A stretch of 64,000 bases of DNA from Echinicola vietnamensis DSM 17526 (lineage in GTDB: Bacteria; Bacteroidota; Bacteroidia; Cytophagales; Cyclobacteriaceae). The position numbers were made by a program, and so were the translations under genes. Positions 16,502 through 25,415 of this stretch are shown here, one piece after another. Below the pieces are notes generated by a model. It was not told the origin of the DNA and searched no databases. It saw only the letters and a program-made list of their open reading frames with translations. Position 1 is the stretch's first letter; every line of letters begins with the position of its first letter. Location: NCBI RefSeq assembly GCF_000325705.1, contig NC_019904.1, forward strand, positions 3,784,001-3,848,000, in the 5' to 3' direction.

Positions 16502-17904
16502 CCGTGATTATGCAATAGGATTTCAAATTTAGCTCAGAAGTGGTTAGATTTTGCTGTACAAGCTATTTATGACTTATGAAGAGTAGCACCAAAATGGTTA
16601 ACCTTCCAATAGAGTATTCCTCCAAGCCAGTGACCCCATTTGGAGGGATGAGTTTGATGAAACGATTTATTGATCAGGTAGGGATCCGTGAAAAGTTGGA
16701 AGCGCTTAACCTTCCCCAACCAGGCTCCAACCGGGGGTATGATCCCAAACAGATCGTGGAGAGCTTCTGGCTGGGGATTTGGACTGGGGCAAGCCGCTTC
16801 ATTCATTGTGACTGGCTGCGCTATGATCAGGTTCTCCATTCCATATTCGGCTGGGATACGATGCCATCTCAGAGTACATACAGTCGTTTTTTTGGCAAGT
16901 TTTCCCAATCTCTCAATACAGAGATTTTTCCTGACCTGCAGCACTGGTTTTTTGACCAGCTGAATATCGGCAGCCTCACCGTAGATTTTGACAGTTCGGT
17001 CATCACCCGATATGGAGATCAGCAGGGCAGCGCCAAAGGATACAACCCTAACAAACGAGGCAGAAACTCACACCATCCGCTGATGGCTTTTGTGGAGCAG
17101 ACACGCATGGTGGCCAATGCCTGGATGCGTCCGGGAGACACCGCTGCAAGTAGCAGCTGCAAGGAGTTCATGGAGGAGACCTTCAAACAAGTGCTCAAGG
17201 ACAAGGAAATAGGTCTTGTTCGTGCAGACAGCGGGTTTTATACCGAAGAGTTAATGTCATACCTGGAAGAAGAACAACTCAACTACATCATAGCTGTAAA
17301 GATGTATCCTAATGTGAAAAGTGAAGTCTGGGCCATCAAAGACTGGATCAAACTGGCCAAAGGAATCGAACTCAGCGAGATGACGTTCAGCCACGAAAAC
17401 GGAAAACCCAGACGGTACATTCTGATAAAAAAGCAAATCGAAATCAGGCCAAACTCAGGGGGCAAGATGCTCTTTGAGGACGAGCCCGGCTATCGCTACA
17501 GTTGCTATGTGACCAATATGGATCTTCCGCTGGATCAGATATGGAACATGTACAACAACAGAGCAGACTGTGAAAACAGAATCAAGGAACTCAAGTATGA
17601 CTTTGGTCTGGAAAACTTCTGCCTACAGGACTTCTGGGCTACTGAAGCCTCATTTAGATTCATTATGGTTGCCTACAACCTCATGAGTCTATTCCGGCAT
17701 TTTGCACTAAACCACCATAACTGGGCAACTTTGGGAACTCTCAGATCCTATTGCTTTGCATTAGGGGCATGGACTGCTTCGCACGCCAACAAAAAGGTCC
17801 TCAAGATCTCTTTGCCTACGAAACGAAGGCCCTGGATGGAAGGGATTTTTGCACAAATATCAACTCTGAACAACCCTTTTAAGTACTCTAATGCATAATC
17901 CGGG
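16502..17904 (+). mobile_element. IS1380-family insertion sequence, complete, with 5-bp target duplication
   Basis: The 1403-bp element starts CCGTGATTATGCAATAG. Its other end, read inward, is CCCGGATTATGCATTAG, giving imperfect terminal inverted repeats. It is bounded by TTCAA at 16497-16501 and 17905-17909, a target-site duplication. Removing it with one TTCAA rejoins copB perfectly (...DEL-KDKNPG...). The clean junctions argue for a fairly recent insertion. Confidence 0.92.
16576..17898 (+). CDS. IS1380-family DDE transposase
   Basis: A 440-residue transposase with the IS1380 features: VDFDSSVITRYGDQ containing the first catalytic Asp, GYNPNKRGRNSHHPLMAF, RADSGFY containing the second Asp, and YNNRADCENRIKELKYDFG with the catalytic Glu region. 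The length is normal for the family. Translation starts about 74 bp inside the left end and the stop falls within the right inverted repeat. It appears intact and may be active. It is transcribed opposite to the copB gene it interrupts. Confidence 0.93.
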   Translation: MKSSTKMVNLPIEYSSKPVTPFGGMSLMKRFIDQVGIREKLEALNLPQPGSNRGYDPKQIVESFWLGIWTGASRFIHCDWLRYDQVLHSIFGWDTMPSQSTYSRFFGKFSQSLNTEIFPDLQHWFFDQLNIGSLTVDFDSSVITRYGDQQGSAKGYNPNKRGRNSHHPLMAFVEQTRMVANAWMRPGDTAASSSCKEFMEETFKQVLKDKEIGLVRADSGFYTEELMSYLEEEQLNYIIAVKMYPNVKSEVWAIKDWIKLAKGIELSEMTFSHENGKPRRYILIKKQIEIRPNSGGKMLFEDEPGYRYSCYVTNMDLPLDQIWNMYNNRADCENRIKELKYDFGLENFCLQDFWATEASFRFIMVAYNLMSLFRHFALNHHNWATLGTLRSYCFALGAWTASHANKKVLKISLPTKRRPWMEGIFAQISTLNNPFKYSNA

Positions 17905-18233
17905 TTCAACTCGTCCCAAAGTCCTTTGAGAAAAGGCCAGCCCCCATAAAAGAAGACAATGGTGGAAAGCCCAAAAAGGACGTACTGATCACCAAAAAAG
18001 GTTAGCTCAAATCCCAGTAATTGCTGGATCATATGAGATAGTGCCAGGATCGGTACGGTGAGCACCAGAGAAATCCAAAAACGCTTTTTAAAATCCTCGA
18101 TCATCATGGCATGGTGGTCATGGTGCCCATGCTGATGGTCTGATTTGTTGATGGTTTGATGATCTGATGATTGGCTCTTTTGGTGACCCGCGTGTGTATG
18201 ATGCTTGTGGTGTTCGTGATTATGCTTTTCCAT
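17905..18233 (-). pseudogene. copB: copB N-terminal part, cut by the IS
   Basis: The N-terminal ~108 residues of the copper ATPase. A His-rich tail (HNHEHHKHHTHAGH, DHQHGHHDHHAM) precedes the first membrane helices (FWISLVLTVPILALSHM and VLFGLSTIVFFYGGWPF). CopB-type pumps use such His-rich tails in place of CxxC domains. The natural frame runs to ...GLWDEL and then enters the IS. The open frame continues inside the IS to 17748, but that part is foreign. Confidence 0.88.
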
Positions 18234-18251
18234 GAGTAAAAATTTTAGTGG

Positions 18252-18836
18252 TTAATCTGTTTTGAATGGAAGTGAAACACTTAGCTTTTCCCATGACATG
18301 CGGATAGCGCCAGAGCCCTCTCCTTTGTCTTCTATGGTATAAGTTAGCCGTTCGGTAAGTGGCATTCCCGTTTCCGGTGTTACCTCAATCCTGATGACAT
18401 CATCGGCCTGATCGTAATCATCTGCCAGGTGCTGCTCCCAGTTTTTGTTTAGGATCAATGTCCAACGGTCCTGTCCGGGAATGGTAAAGAATGCATACTT
18501 CCCTTTTGGTATCGTAGTTTCTTCGACCTGGATTGCTTTGGAAAATTCTATATTGGTGGCACTGTGTGCACCTGTCACCCAAACTTCGCCATAGGGTACC
18601 AAACCTCCCCAGATGACCCTTTCCCGCACTGCGGGTGAGTGGTACTTGATGGTAATGTGCGTATCACCCACATTGCCATGCGCTTCCTGAGGGATGCTCT
18701 TTTTCGAGTTGTCCGATTGCTCAGTAGGTGCTTTTTCCGGCTGATGGTGTTCGTGACCACCATTTTCACCTTTTTTGTTTTGGCAGGATACGATCAGTAA
18801 TCCCAGTGCAAGTATGTAAATCAGTTTGTTCATCAT
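18252..18836 (-). CDS. DUF2911 lipoprotein
   Basis: A 194-residue lipoprotein with a signal and lipobox ending in LLIVSC. A His/Glu-rich linker (GGHEHHQPEKAP) follows, then a DUF2911 domain with GGLVPYGEVWVTGAHSATNI and PKGKYAFFTIPGQDRWTLI. DUF2911 proteins are small periplasmic or outer-membrane beta-sandwich proteins of unknown function, common in Bacteroidota. The His-rich linker suits a copper-handling neighbourhood. It overlaps the PepSY gene (ATGA-type overlap at 18833-18836), so the two are co-expressed. Confidence 0.85.
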   Translation of the reverse strand: MMNKLIYILALGLLIVSCQNKKGENGGHEHHQPEKAPTEQSDNSKKSIPQEAHGNVGDTHITIKYHSPAVRERVIWGGLVPYGEVWVTGAHSATNIEFSKAIQVEETTIPKGKYAFFTIPGQDRWTLILNKNWEQHLADDYDQADDVIRIEVTPETGMPLTERLTYTIEDKGEGSGAIRMSWEKLSVSLPFKTD

Positions 18837-19546
18837 TTATTCTTTTTAAGTTTTGAAGTGGTTTTTAAGAAAGTTTTAGAGGATACTGCGTAAAGTGTAA
18901 AGCCTGATAGCACTGTAAAAAGGCCAAAGACTGAAAATGCCCTGAGCAGCCAATTGTTAGAGTTGTCCCGCCCGGCATAATCCATGGTGTGGAACATCCA
19001 AAGAAAATCGAACCAACGCCAACGGCTGTGGCGTACCCGTTCGAAGTTGCCGTTACGGGCATCTACGTAGGCCGTAAGGTTTTCGGGATGCTCAAAGTGG
19101 ACAGCCCAGGCTGGTAGCGGCCTGCCACGGTATTCATGATGGTTGTCGGTTTCAGTAATCCATTCTGTTTTCAGGATTTCCAGGTTTTTTACGAGATGGT
19201 TCTGTGCGATTTCGGCCGCCTCCGTTTCGGTTATGCCCTTTTTGATTTGCCCGGTCAGGGCATTGTAAAGCAGACTATCGTTGACCCAATAATGCGGTTG
19301 GTGATTGATGTAGCGAAGTTCAAGGGATGAAATACCAATCGTTGAATCCAATTGTGCCGGACTGATCAGGTTCCGGGGTGAATGGGTCGTGACATGCTCA
19401 TGGTGAAACTGGTCTCCATGGATTTCGTCAATATCCGTCCAACTGAAATAGAGGCCGCTGACCGTCCACCCAATAAACTGAATGCCTATAAAAATCCCCA
19501 GATACCGGTGTGTTTTTCGGATGTAGTAGTTTCTGTTTCGTTTCAT
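18833..19546 (-). CDS. PepSY-domain membrane protein
   Basis: A 237-residue protein with an N-terminal helix (YLGIFIGIQFIGWTVSGLYF), a periplasmic PepSY-like region (ITETEAAEIAQNHLV and LTAYVDARNGNFERVRH) and C-terminal helices (WLLRAFSVFGLFTVLSGFTLYA). Such proteins resemble half of PepSY-associated TM proteins linked to metal or siderophore reduction. The His-rich loop HGDQFHHEHVTTH may bind copper. It overlaps the APC permease by 4 bp and the DUF2911 gene downstream. Confidence 0.85.
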   Translation of the reverse strand: MKRNRNYYIRKTHRYLGIFIGIQFIGWTVSGLYFSWTDIDEIHGDQFHHEHVTTHSPRNLISPAQLDSTIGISSLELRYINHQPHYWVNDSLLYNALTGQIKKGITETEAAEIAQNHLVKNLEILKTEWITETDNHHEYRGRPLPAWAVHFEHPENLTAYVDARNGNFERVRHSRWRWFDFLWMFHTMDYAGRDNSNNWLLRAFSVFGLFTVLSGFTLYAVSSKTFLKTTSKLKKNK

Positions 19547-20856
19547 TTTTGGGTAGATTTATCTGCTCGACTTAAGAACCATTTTTCACCTGCAAAAACT
19601 ATTAGCATCACAGATGCAGAAACAATAAGAACCAAAAGGTCAGATGATGCCTTGATCCATAAGAAAGCTGCCAATACGATGAAATCCAACACCATCGCTG
19701 TGAGTACAATTGTTCCATTGGCTTTCACCTCTTTCCTCAAATACTTATATACACCCCAATGAATAATGATGTCCATCACCATATAAAAAATGGCTCCTAT
19801 GGAAGCAATTCTGGACAGATCAAAGAAAATAGTCAGGATGATAGCGATAAACACCACATACACCAACATATGCTTCTGTATTCGGCCTGACATGCCCAAA
19901 TGACTATGTGGAATAAGTTCCATATCTGTAAGCATAGCCGTCATACGAGAGACTGCAAAAATGCTGGCAATCACTCCCGAAATAGTAGCTATTATGGCAA
20001 TAGCAACGGTAAAATGAAGACCAAAATCTCCAAAAGCAGGTCTGGCAGCTTCAGCAAGGGAGTAATCTTTGGCTTGAATAATTTCAGAGATTGTAAGGCT
20101 TGAGTTTACAGCGAAAGCAACCAGAAAATACACCACTGTGCATATCAACAAAGAAATAATAATAGACAGGCCAACATTTTTTTGAGGTTCTGTAATTTCG
20201 CCACCACTATTAGTTATTGTAGTGAATCCTTTGTAGGCCAAAATGGAAAGTGCTAAAGCCCCAATATAACTGGTTGCTGAATAATCAGTGTTTTTGATGG
20301 CTTTTGGTATCAACCCTTCCAGAGAAAAACCCACTGCCCAGAGAGCTCCTATGGCAAAAATCAGAATTCCGATAATTTTGATAAATGACATGAACTGTGA
20401 TGACTTTCCTATCAGCTTGTTGCCAGATATGTTAATCAAAAAAGCGCTAACCAAAAGAGCAACACCCAATATGGGAATCCAAAGTTCCTTGTTTTCAACT
20501 TCGAACAGTTGTAGGGTATAAGAGCCAAAAGTTCTGGCAACCAGGCTTTCGTTGATTACCATGGATAGTGCCATTAATAATGATGCAGAAGCTGTTATGG
20601 TTGATTTACCATAAGCTTTTTTCAAAATCATGGCTATCCCCCCAGCCGAAGGATACGTATTTGAAACTTTGATGTAGGAGTAAGCACTAAATGCTGAAAT
20701 GAGAGCTCCCAAAACGAAAATGTAAGGAAACCAGGTCCCTGACAGTTCAGCCACCTGGCCCAATAATGCAAAGATTCCTGCACCGATCATTACACCAGTG
20801 CCTAAAGCAATTGATCCTAATAAACTTAAACTTCCTTTTTTATAACTTTCTTCCAT
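19543..20856 (-). CDS. APC-superfamily amino-acid permease
   Basis: A 437-residue integral membrane protein with about 12 helices and the APC glycine motif GTGVMIGAGIFALLG in the first helix. The family exchanges or imports amino acids or amines by secondary transport; the substrate cannot be predicted. Its place between the multicopper oxidase and PepSY genes, with overlap, suggests co-transcription with metal resistance. It may supply metal-binding amino acids, but it may simply be a passenger. Confidence 0.88.
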   Translation of the reverse strand: MEESYKKGSLSLLGSIALGTGVMIGAGIFALLGQVAELSGTWFPYIFVLGALISAFSAYSYIKVSNTYPSAGGIAMILKKAYGKSTITASASLLMALSMVINESLVARTFGSYTLQLFEVENKELWIPILGVALLVSAFLINISGNKLIGKSSQFMSFIKIIGILIFAIGALWAVGFSLEGLIPKAIKNTDYSATSYIGALALSILAYKGFTTITNSGGEITEPQKNVGLSIIISLLICTVVYFLVAFAVNSSLTISEIIQAKDYSLAEAARPAFGDFGLHFTVAIAIIATISGVIASIFAVSRMTAMLTDMELIPHSHLGMSGRIQKHMLVYVVFIAIILTIFFDLSRIASIGAIFYMVMDIIIHWGVYKYLRKEVKANGTIVLTAMVLDFIVLAAFLWIKASSDLLVLIVSASVMLIVFAGEKWFLSRADKSTQK

Positions 20857-20866
20857 AACTTCCTAA

Positions 20867-23209
20867 TTAAAACATGACAGATAATCCGCCCCCTGCTCCG
20901 AAGCGGTTGTCATAGCTTGTCATCAGTGAAAAATTCTTAGAAAGCATGTATTGTGCACCGGCACTCCATACAATTTCTTCTTTGTAATTTTGGCCGGCCT
21001 CCAGACCGTTTACCAATCCTGCATCAATTTGATATTCGTAATAGCCAAAAATTGATAACTTCGGAAATATCATCAGCGATCGACCGATTCCAATTCTAGG
21101 CCGAAGCTCATTATCTATCCTTAGGTCAACATTGAACATATAAGGTGTAAACCACCGGATACCAGCCACGGCAATTGTCTTCATATCATCCAAACTATTC
21201 CTGGTGGTATTCTCAACATTAATACCTCCAAAAACCCTCAAATAATCGTACAGATAATACTCATAAGAAAATTCAGCTTCCAGGTTCTGATTCCATCCGT
21301 ATTCCATTGATAAATTGAATTGATTGCGAATGTTTGAAGTGGTCAGATTGACTGTTGTATTATGTGAGGCAACATCTGTCATTCCCCAACTATAGAAGCG
21401 GTTGGTTTCGTGAATCAGTTTGGAAATTGGAAAGGGTTTCATTCTAGGGTCTTCCGGTGTATCATAGCTGACTACCCGTGCCATACCACCCATCATATGA
21501 TAGAGAATATGACAATGAAAGAACCAGTCCCCATATTCGTTCCCGTAAAACTCAATGGTTACTTTTTGCATGGGGGGCACATTCACCGTGTGCTTCAGGG
21601 GTGAGTAATCACCGCTTTCGTTGATGACACGGAAAAAATGACCATGCAGGTGCATGGGATGGTGCATCATCGTCAGGTTGTTAAGGGTGATTCGGGTAAT
21701 TTGCCCCTCTTTGATTTTTATTTTATCGGTTTCAGATAGGGGAATACCATTCATGCTCCAGATGTAGCGGTTCATATTCCCAGTAAGATTGAGGAGGATT
21801 TCATTGACTGGAACATCCTTACCATAAACCGTTTTTTCAGGTGATTTCAGATAATTGTAATTGAATTCTGAAAACATGTCCATGTTTTCCATCCCGGGCA
21901 TTTCAGCCATGGGAGCACTTGGCGGATCCATTTTGGAGTTTTTATCATCAGACATATCCATTGAGGAATGATCCATTTGGGAGACCTCTTCCTTATTTCC
22001 GGCCATATTCATACCCGGCATATCATTATCCGGGTTTTTGTCGCCTTTCATTTGCATTCCCCAGTTCTCCATCATTTTTTGGGGATCGTCCTTTTTAGGA
22101 TTAAATTTTAGGGCAGGAGCCCCCATGCGCATGTCCATTTTTGCCATTTGCATCATCATCCCTATTTTATCAGGGCGGGGAACATCTTCGGCTGCTAAAA
22201 CTTCACCTTGGCCCAAAAAAGCAGAGGCTGTTCCCGAACCATCCTGAGCGGTGGCCCGAAATTCCATCTTTCCACTTTCCGGAACACTTACAATAAAATC
22301 GTAGGTCTCCGCAATGGCAATAAATGTTTTATTGCGCTTGACCGGCTCAACATTTAGTCCATCGGCCGCAACTAAGGTCGGCATTTCACCACCAAACGTC
22401 ATCCAAAACGAGGTAGAAGCTGCCCCGTTAATAATTCTAAGCCTAACCTTTTCTCCGGGTTTGAAATTGGAATATTCCTGAACTTGTTCACCATTAACTA
22501 AAAAGGCCGGGTAATATATATCGGCAATGTCTGCACTTTCCATTCTCTGCCTCCAGAAATTTAACTGTGCTCCCATTGCACCTCTGGCAATAACGCGGTT
22601 GAGGGGTGTGGCCGTACCTTTTCGCCAGTTGTACCATTCGGTTCCTCGTTTCAGAAAACGGAGTACGTTCATAGGCTTTTCATTCGTCCAGTCCGAAAGT
22701 ATTATAACGAGCTCTTTGTCATAGGCCAGGTTTTCTTTTCTAGGATGGATGACGATAGAGCCAAAAACACCACTCTGCTCTTGCAGCATGGTATGTGAAT
22801 GATACCAATAGGTACCGGCTTGTTTCAGGGGAAATTCGTACTTCTGTGTTTCCCCAGGCGCGATGGGCGGAGTGGTGAGGTAAGGAACCCCGTCATAAAA
22901 ATTTGGCAACAACAAACCGTGCCAGTGAATGGAAGTTTCTTCATCCATCTCGTTTTTTACATATATTACGGCATATTCACCTTCAGTAAAAGTAAGTGTG
23001 GGTCCCGGGACACTGCCATTAATGGCCATTCCCATGACTTCTTTGCCTGCCTTGTTCACTGCCAGCTCATTTATGGAAATGGCATATTCTCTTACAGGAA
23101 GATTATCAGTGTTGCCTTCGACTGATTTTTCAGTGAGGTTTTGTGCCCTCGTAGACAGGCTAAGCAACGAAAAAGAAATGGTCAAAATATAGTAGAATCT
23201 TAAGTTCAT
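20867..23209 (-). CDS. Copper-resistance multicopper oxidase, CopA domain with CopB-like C-terminal barrel
   Basis: A 780-residue exported protein with a signal peptide (FSLLSLSTRAQN). The cupredoxin domains carry copper ligands SIHWHGLLLP, TYWYHSHTM, HHPMHLHGHFF and WFFHCHILYHMMGGM. A Met/His-rich insert lies at about 365-450 (MQMAKMDMRMGAP, DMPGMNMAG, DHSSMDMS). It oxidises Cu(I) in the periplasm. After about residue 575 there is an extra ~200-residue beta-strand-rich part (LEAEFSYEYYLYDYLRVFGG, LRPRIGIGRSL) ending in Phe. That resembles the outer-membrane CopB/PcoB barrel, so this looks like a CopA-CopB fusion. Confidence 0.88.
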   Translation of the reverse strand: MNLRFYYILTISFSLLSLSTRAQNLTEKSVEGNTDNLPVREYAISINELAVNKAGKEVMGMAINGSVPGPTLTFTEGEYAVIYVKNEMDEETSIHWHGLLLPNFYDGVPYLTTPPIAPGETQKYEFPLKQAGTYWYHSHTMLQEQSGVFGSIVIHPRKENLAYDKELVIILSDWTNEKPMNVLRFLKRGTEWYNWRKGTATPLNRVIARGAMGAQLNFWRQRMESADIADIYYPAFLVNGEQVQEYSNFKPGEKVRLRIINGAASTSFWMTFGGEMPTLVAADGLNVEPVKRNKTFIAIAETYDFIVSVPESGKMEFRATAQDGSGTASAFLGQGEVLAAEDVPRPDKIGMMMQMAKMDMRMGAPALKFNPKKDDPQKMMENWGMQMKGDKNPDNDMPGMNMAGNKEEVSQMDHSSMDMSDDKNSKMDPPSAPMAEMPGMENMDMFSEFNYNYLKSPEKTVYGKDVPVNEILLNLTGNMNRYIWSMNGIPLSETDKIKIKEGQITRITLNNLTMMHHPMHLHGHFFRVINESGDYSPLKHTVNVPPMQKVTIEFYGNEYGDWFFHCHILYHMMGGMARVVSYDTPEDPRMKPFPISKLIHETNRFYSWGMTDVASHNTTVNLTTSNIRNQFNLSMEYGWNQNLEAEFSYEYYLYDYLRVFGGINVENTTRNSLDDMKTIAVAGIRWFTPYMFNVDLRIDNELRPRIGIGRSLMIFPKLSIFGYYEYQIDAGLVNGLEAGQNYKEEIVWSAGAQYMLSKNFSLMTSYDNRFGAGGGLSVMF

Positions 23210-23334
23210 GATTTCCGTAATTAAATTTGATTTTTGATTTTCAATGATTTAGTTCCCTCATAATAGCAAAATGACCCGATCCTGGTATTAATAAAGCCTG
23301 TCTCCTGCACATCCGAAAACCCTGCCTCACGGAT

Positions 23335-24138
23335 TTAATCCGGCAGCAAGCCCTTCACATTGGCTGTGGTGGTTTTGAAACCGTCCAGAAGCTGCACGGT
23401 GTAAAAAACTGTGCGCATCCATCGGTTCTTTGCCTTGCCCCAATCGCCAATGATGAGCTTGCCTCCGGGCTTTAGAACCCGGTAGATTTCACTGAAACAA
23501 TGCGCTTTAGTTTCATCATCTAACTGATGAAATACCAGACAACTGTAGGCCTTGTCAAAAACAGCATCATCATACGGAAAAATGCCCCCATTGTAGAGTT
23601 GGAGTTCAACCAGAATGTCTTTGTCTTTGAGCTTTGAAAAGGCAATCTCCCGTACTTTAGGGTCAATGTCTAATCCGAAAATTGAAGAGTTGGGAGACCG
23701 TGAAGAGGCAATCGCCAGATTAGCCCCTGTGCCAAAGCCAAACTCAAAAATTTGCTCATGAGGTTCGGGCTTTATACGGTCTATTAGTTCGCTTCTAAAT
23801 TTCTTTTCAGGCATGGTCAGTCTTATGGTGGTATCATAAAGGCCGGTAAGGAAATTATAGCTTAATGCAGGGATGAATTCCTTTTCTTTTTTATGGTCTG
23901 TGTTTTTCATTTTTTCTCTCCATTGTTTTTGTTCTAATTTTTCCCAGCCTTGGCTGACCAAGCATTTATGTGACCCGAATGCACAAAAAATGCAGCATTG
24001 ATCGCCCGGAACAGTAATCTCGCATTCGCATCCCTTACAAATGAAGCTATCCAGCCGCTCGTTATAAGGTATTCTGCGAACCTGCTGCTGGCCACATACC
24101 GGACAGGTAAGTACCGAATCAAAAAATAACCCAGGCAT
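23335..24138 (-). CDS. GDCCVxC-like domain fused to SAM methyltransferase, with premature terminal stop
   Basis: A 267-residue protein. Residues ~1-65 are a GDCCVxC-like metal-binding module (TCPVCGQQQ, CKGCECE, GDQCCIFCAFGSHKC). The rest is a class I SAM-dependent methyltransferase (EFGFGTGANLAI motif I, GLDIDPK, LKPGGKLIIGDWG). The fusion suggests methylation linked to a metal or metalloid substrate. The frame ends NVKGLLPD-TAA. Beyond the stop the same frame reads IREAGFSDVQETGFINTRIG and on to 23221, the expected C-terminal strand. A nonsense change has therefore removed about 37 residues. Confidence 0.8.
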   Translation of the reverse strand: MPGLFFDSVLTCPVCGQQQVRRIPYNERLDSFICKGCECEITVPGDQCCIFCAFGSHKCLVSQGWEKLEQKQWREKMKNTDHKKEKEFIPALSYNFLTGLYDTTIRLTMPEKKFRSELIDRIKPEPHEQIFEFGFGTGANLAIASSRSPNSSIFGLDIDPKVREIAFSKLKDKDILVELQLYNGGIFPYDDAVFDKAYSCLVFHQLDDETKAHCFSEIYRVLKPGGKLIIGDWGKAKNRWMRTVFYTVQLLDGFKTTTANVKGLLPD

Positions 24139-24157
24139 ACTGGTGATTTCAAGTCAA

Positions 24158-24856
24158 TTAGTGGTCATGCTCCAGTTCTAAAAATTTACCTTCCGGACCT
24201 ACACCTTCTATGTGTACCAATTGTGCTCCGTAATGCCCTGCATGTGCCACAGCATACGCTGCGCTCAATAGCACAACTGCCACAATAGCCATTGCCCATC
24301 TTTTCGATTTGAAAATAAATAGATTGATCCCTTGTAACAGCAGGCCGATAAACCCAAGATTGATTGTCCAGTCAGCCCAGAAGTCGTGCTGTTCCAATAC
24401 GAGCTTGGCATGTTCTGTTAGTCCGTGAGTATGCGGATGGAAGTTTCTGCCAGCTAAGTAGGCAGCTACAAAACCTACCAGCACCATAGCGAATGCTGTC
24501 CACGCCAATTCCCTTTTGATGAAAAAGATGTTGACGACCGCCAGAATGGCTCCCACAATCAGCAATACAATAGCGAAATGCACAATTAACGGATGAATTG
24601 TGGGAAAGTCCGCAAGATCAGCCGTGACCTTTTTTTCGTAGTGAGCATCTTGTGGATGTGAATCGTGGCTGTCTGCCTCGCTGGCATGGGTGTGGTCTTT
24701 ATGCTCTTCCCCGGTGGAATGAGCATTCATCACGGTATCCGCCTGTTGGGCGGTACTGTCTTGTTTGTTTTTATGGCCGTCATGTGCCGATAGGGTTGCT
24801 GTGGTGAATAGTACCAATACAACTGCTTTTAGAATATTTTTCATTGTCAATTTCAT
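24158..24856 (-). CDS. DUF2231-type membrane protein, His-rich
   Basis: A 232-residue protein with a signal peptide (VLVLFTTATLSAHD) and a His/Asp-rich periplasmic stretch (HSTGEEHKDHTHASEADSHD). Four membrane helices start with the DUF2231-like IHPLIVHFAIVLLIVGAIL. The family is a predicted redox or haem-linked membrane protein of unknown role. The His-rich region would bind Cu or Zn. It is in line with the neighbouring metal genes, 24 bp after the TRASH-like gene. Confidence 0.8.
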   Translation of the reverse strand: MKLTMKNILKAVVLVLFTTATLSAHDGHKNKQDSTAQQADTVMNAHSTGEEHKDHTHASEADSHDSHPQDAHYEKKVTADLADFPTIHPLIVHFAIVLLIVGAILAVVNIFFIKRELAWTAFAMVLVGFVAAYLAGRNFHPHTHGLTEHAKLVLEQHDFWADWTINLGFIGLLLQGINLFIFKSKRWAMAIVAVVLLSAAYAVAHAGHYGAQLVHIEGVGPEGKFLELEHDH

Positions 24857-24880
24857 AGATTTGGGGTTACAGGATTGTTT

Positions 24881-25318
24881 TTAGTTTTTCTTCAATGCGT
24901 TGTAATTGGCCTCTGATTCAAAGTAGGCAACTGCACCTTGTTGGTTAGTCACTACTATAAATGCTTCTGATTTATCTACAGGATTACCACTATAGGGGTC
25001 AATCGCGATCCTTGCGCTTTCCAGGTTGTTAAGCTTATCCACGCACATTTCACAGCAACCATAATAGGTTTTGTCATTGACCGGTACCGGGATTTGCGGC
25101 TTGCCCATGTAGGCGTCATTCACCATGCATACCAGGCTTGGTTCCACCGGTCGCTCAATTTCATCTGGGCTATAGCCTATAGAAGGCTTTAGCTGCTGAT
25201 AGTTAATCCAGTACACCAATGCTGTGGCTGTCACTACTAATGCCGCAATGGTCAGGTAGGCATAGACCAGATTCCGGGTAGATGTCTTAGGGTTGTCCTT
25301 TTTGCTTTTCTTCTTCAT
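24881..25318 (-). CDS. Membrane-anchored TRASH-like metal-binding protein
   Basis: About 145 residues from the ATG at 25316-25318; a longer upstream frame to 25390 is not supported. A Lys-rich start (MKKKSKKDNPKTS) precedes one membrane helix (YAYLTIAALVVTATALVYW). The periplasmic domain contains CMVNDAYMGKPQIPVPV and TYYGCCEMCVDKL. The spaced Cys, Met and CC-x-x-C pattern resembles TRASH/NosL-type soft-metal binding domains in Bacteroidota copper and mercury loci. No named gene is claimed. Confidence 0.72.
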   Translation of the reverse strand: MKKKSKKDNPKTSTRNLVYAYLTIAALVVTATALVYWINYQQLKPSIGYSPDEIERPVEPSLVCMVNDAYMGKPQIPVPVNDKTYYGCCEMCVDKLNNLESARIAIDPYSGNPVDKSEAFIVVTNQQGAVAYFESEANYNALKKN

Positions 25319-25415
25319 GACTTTTCCGTTTGGTGCTTGATGGAAGAGTGGCGGCAGGATTGTATGCATGACAACCTGCACAAGGGCCACTCTCCAACAG
25401 GGCTTATATTAGTTA

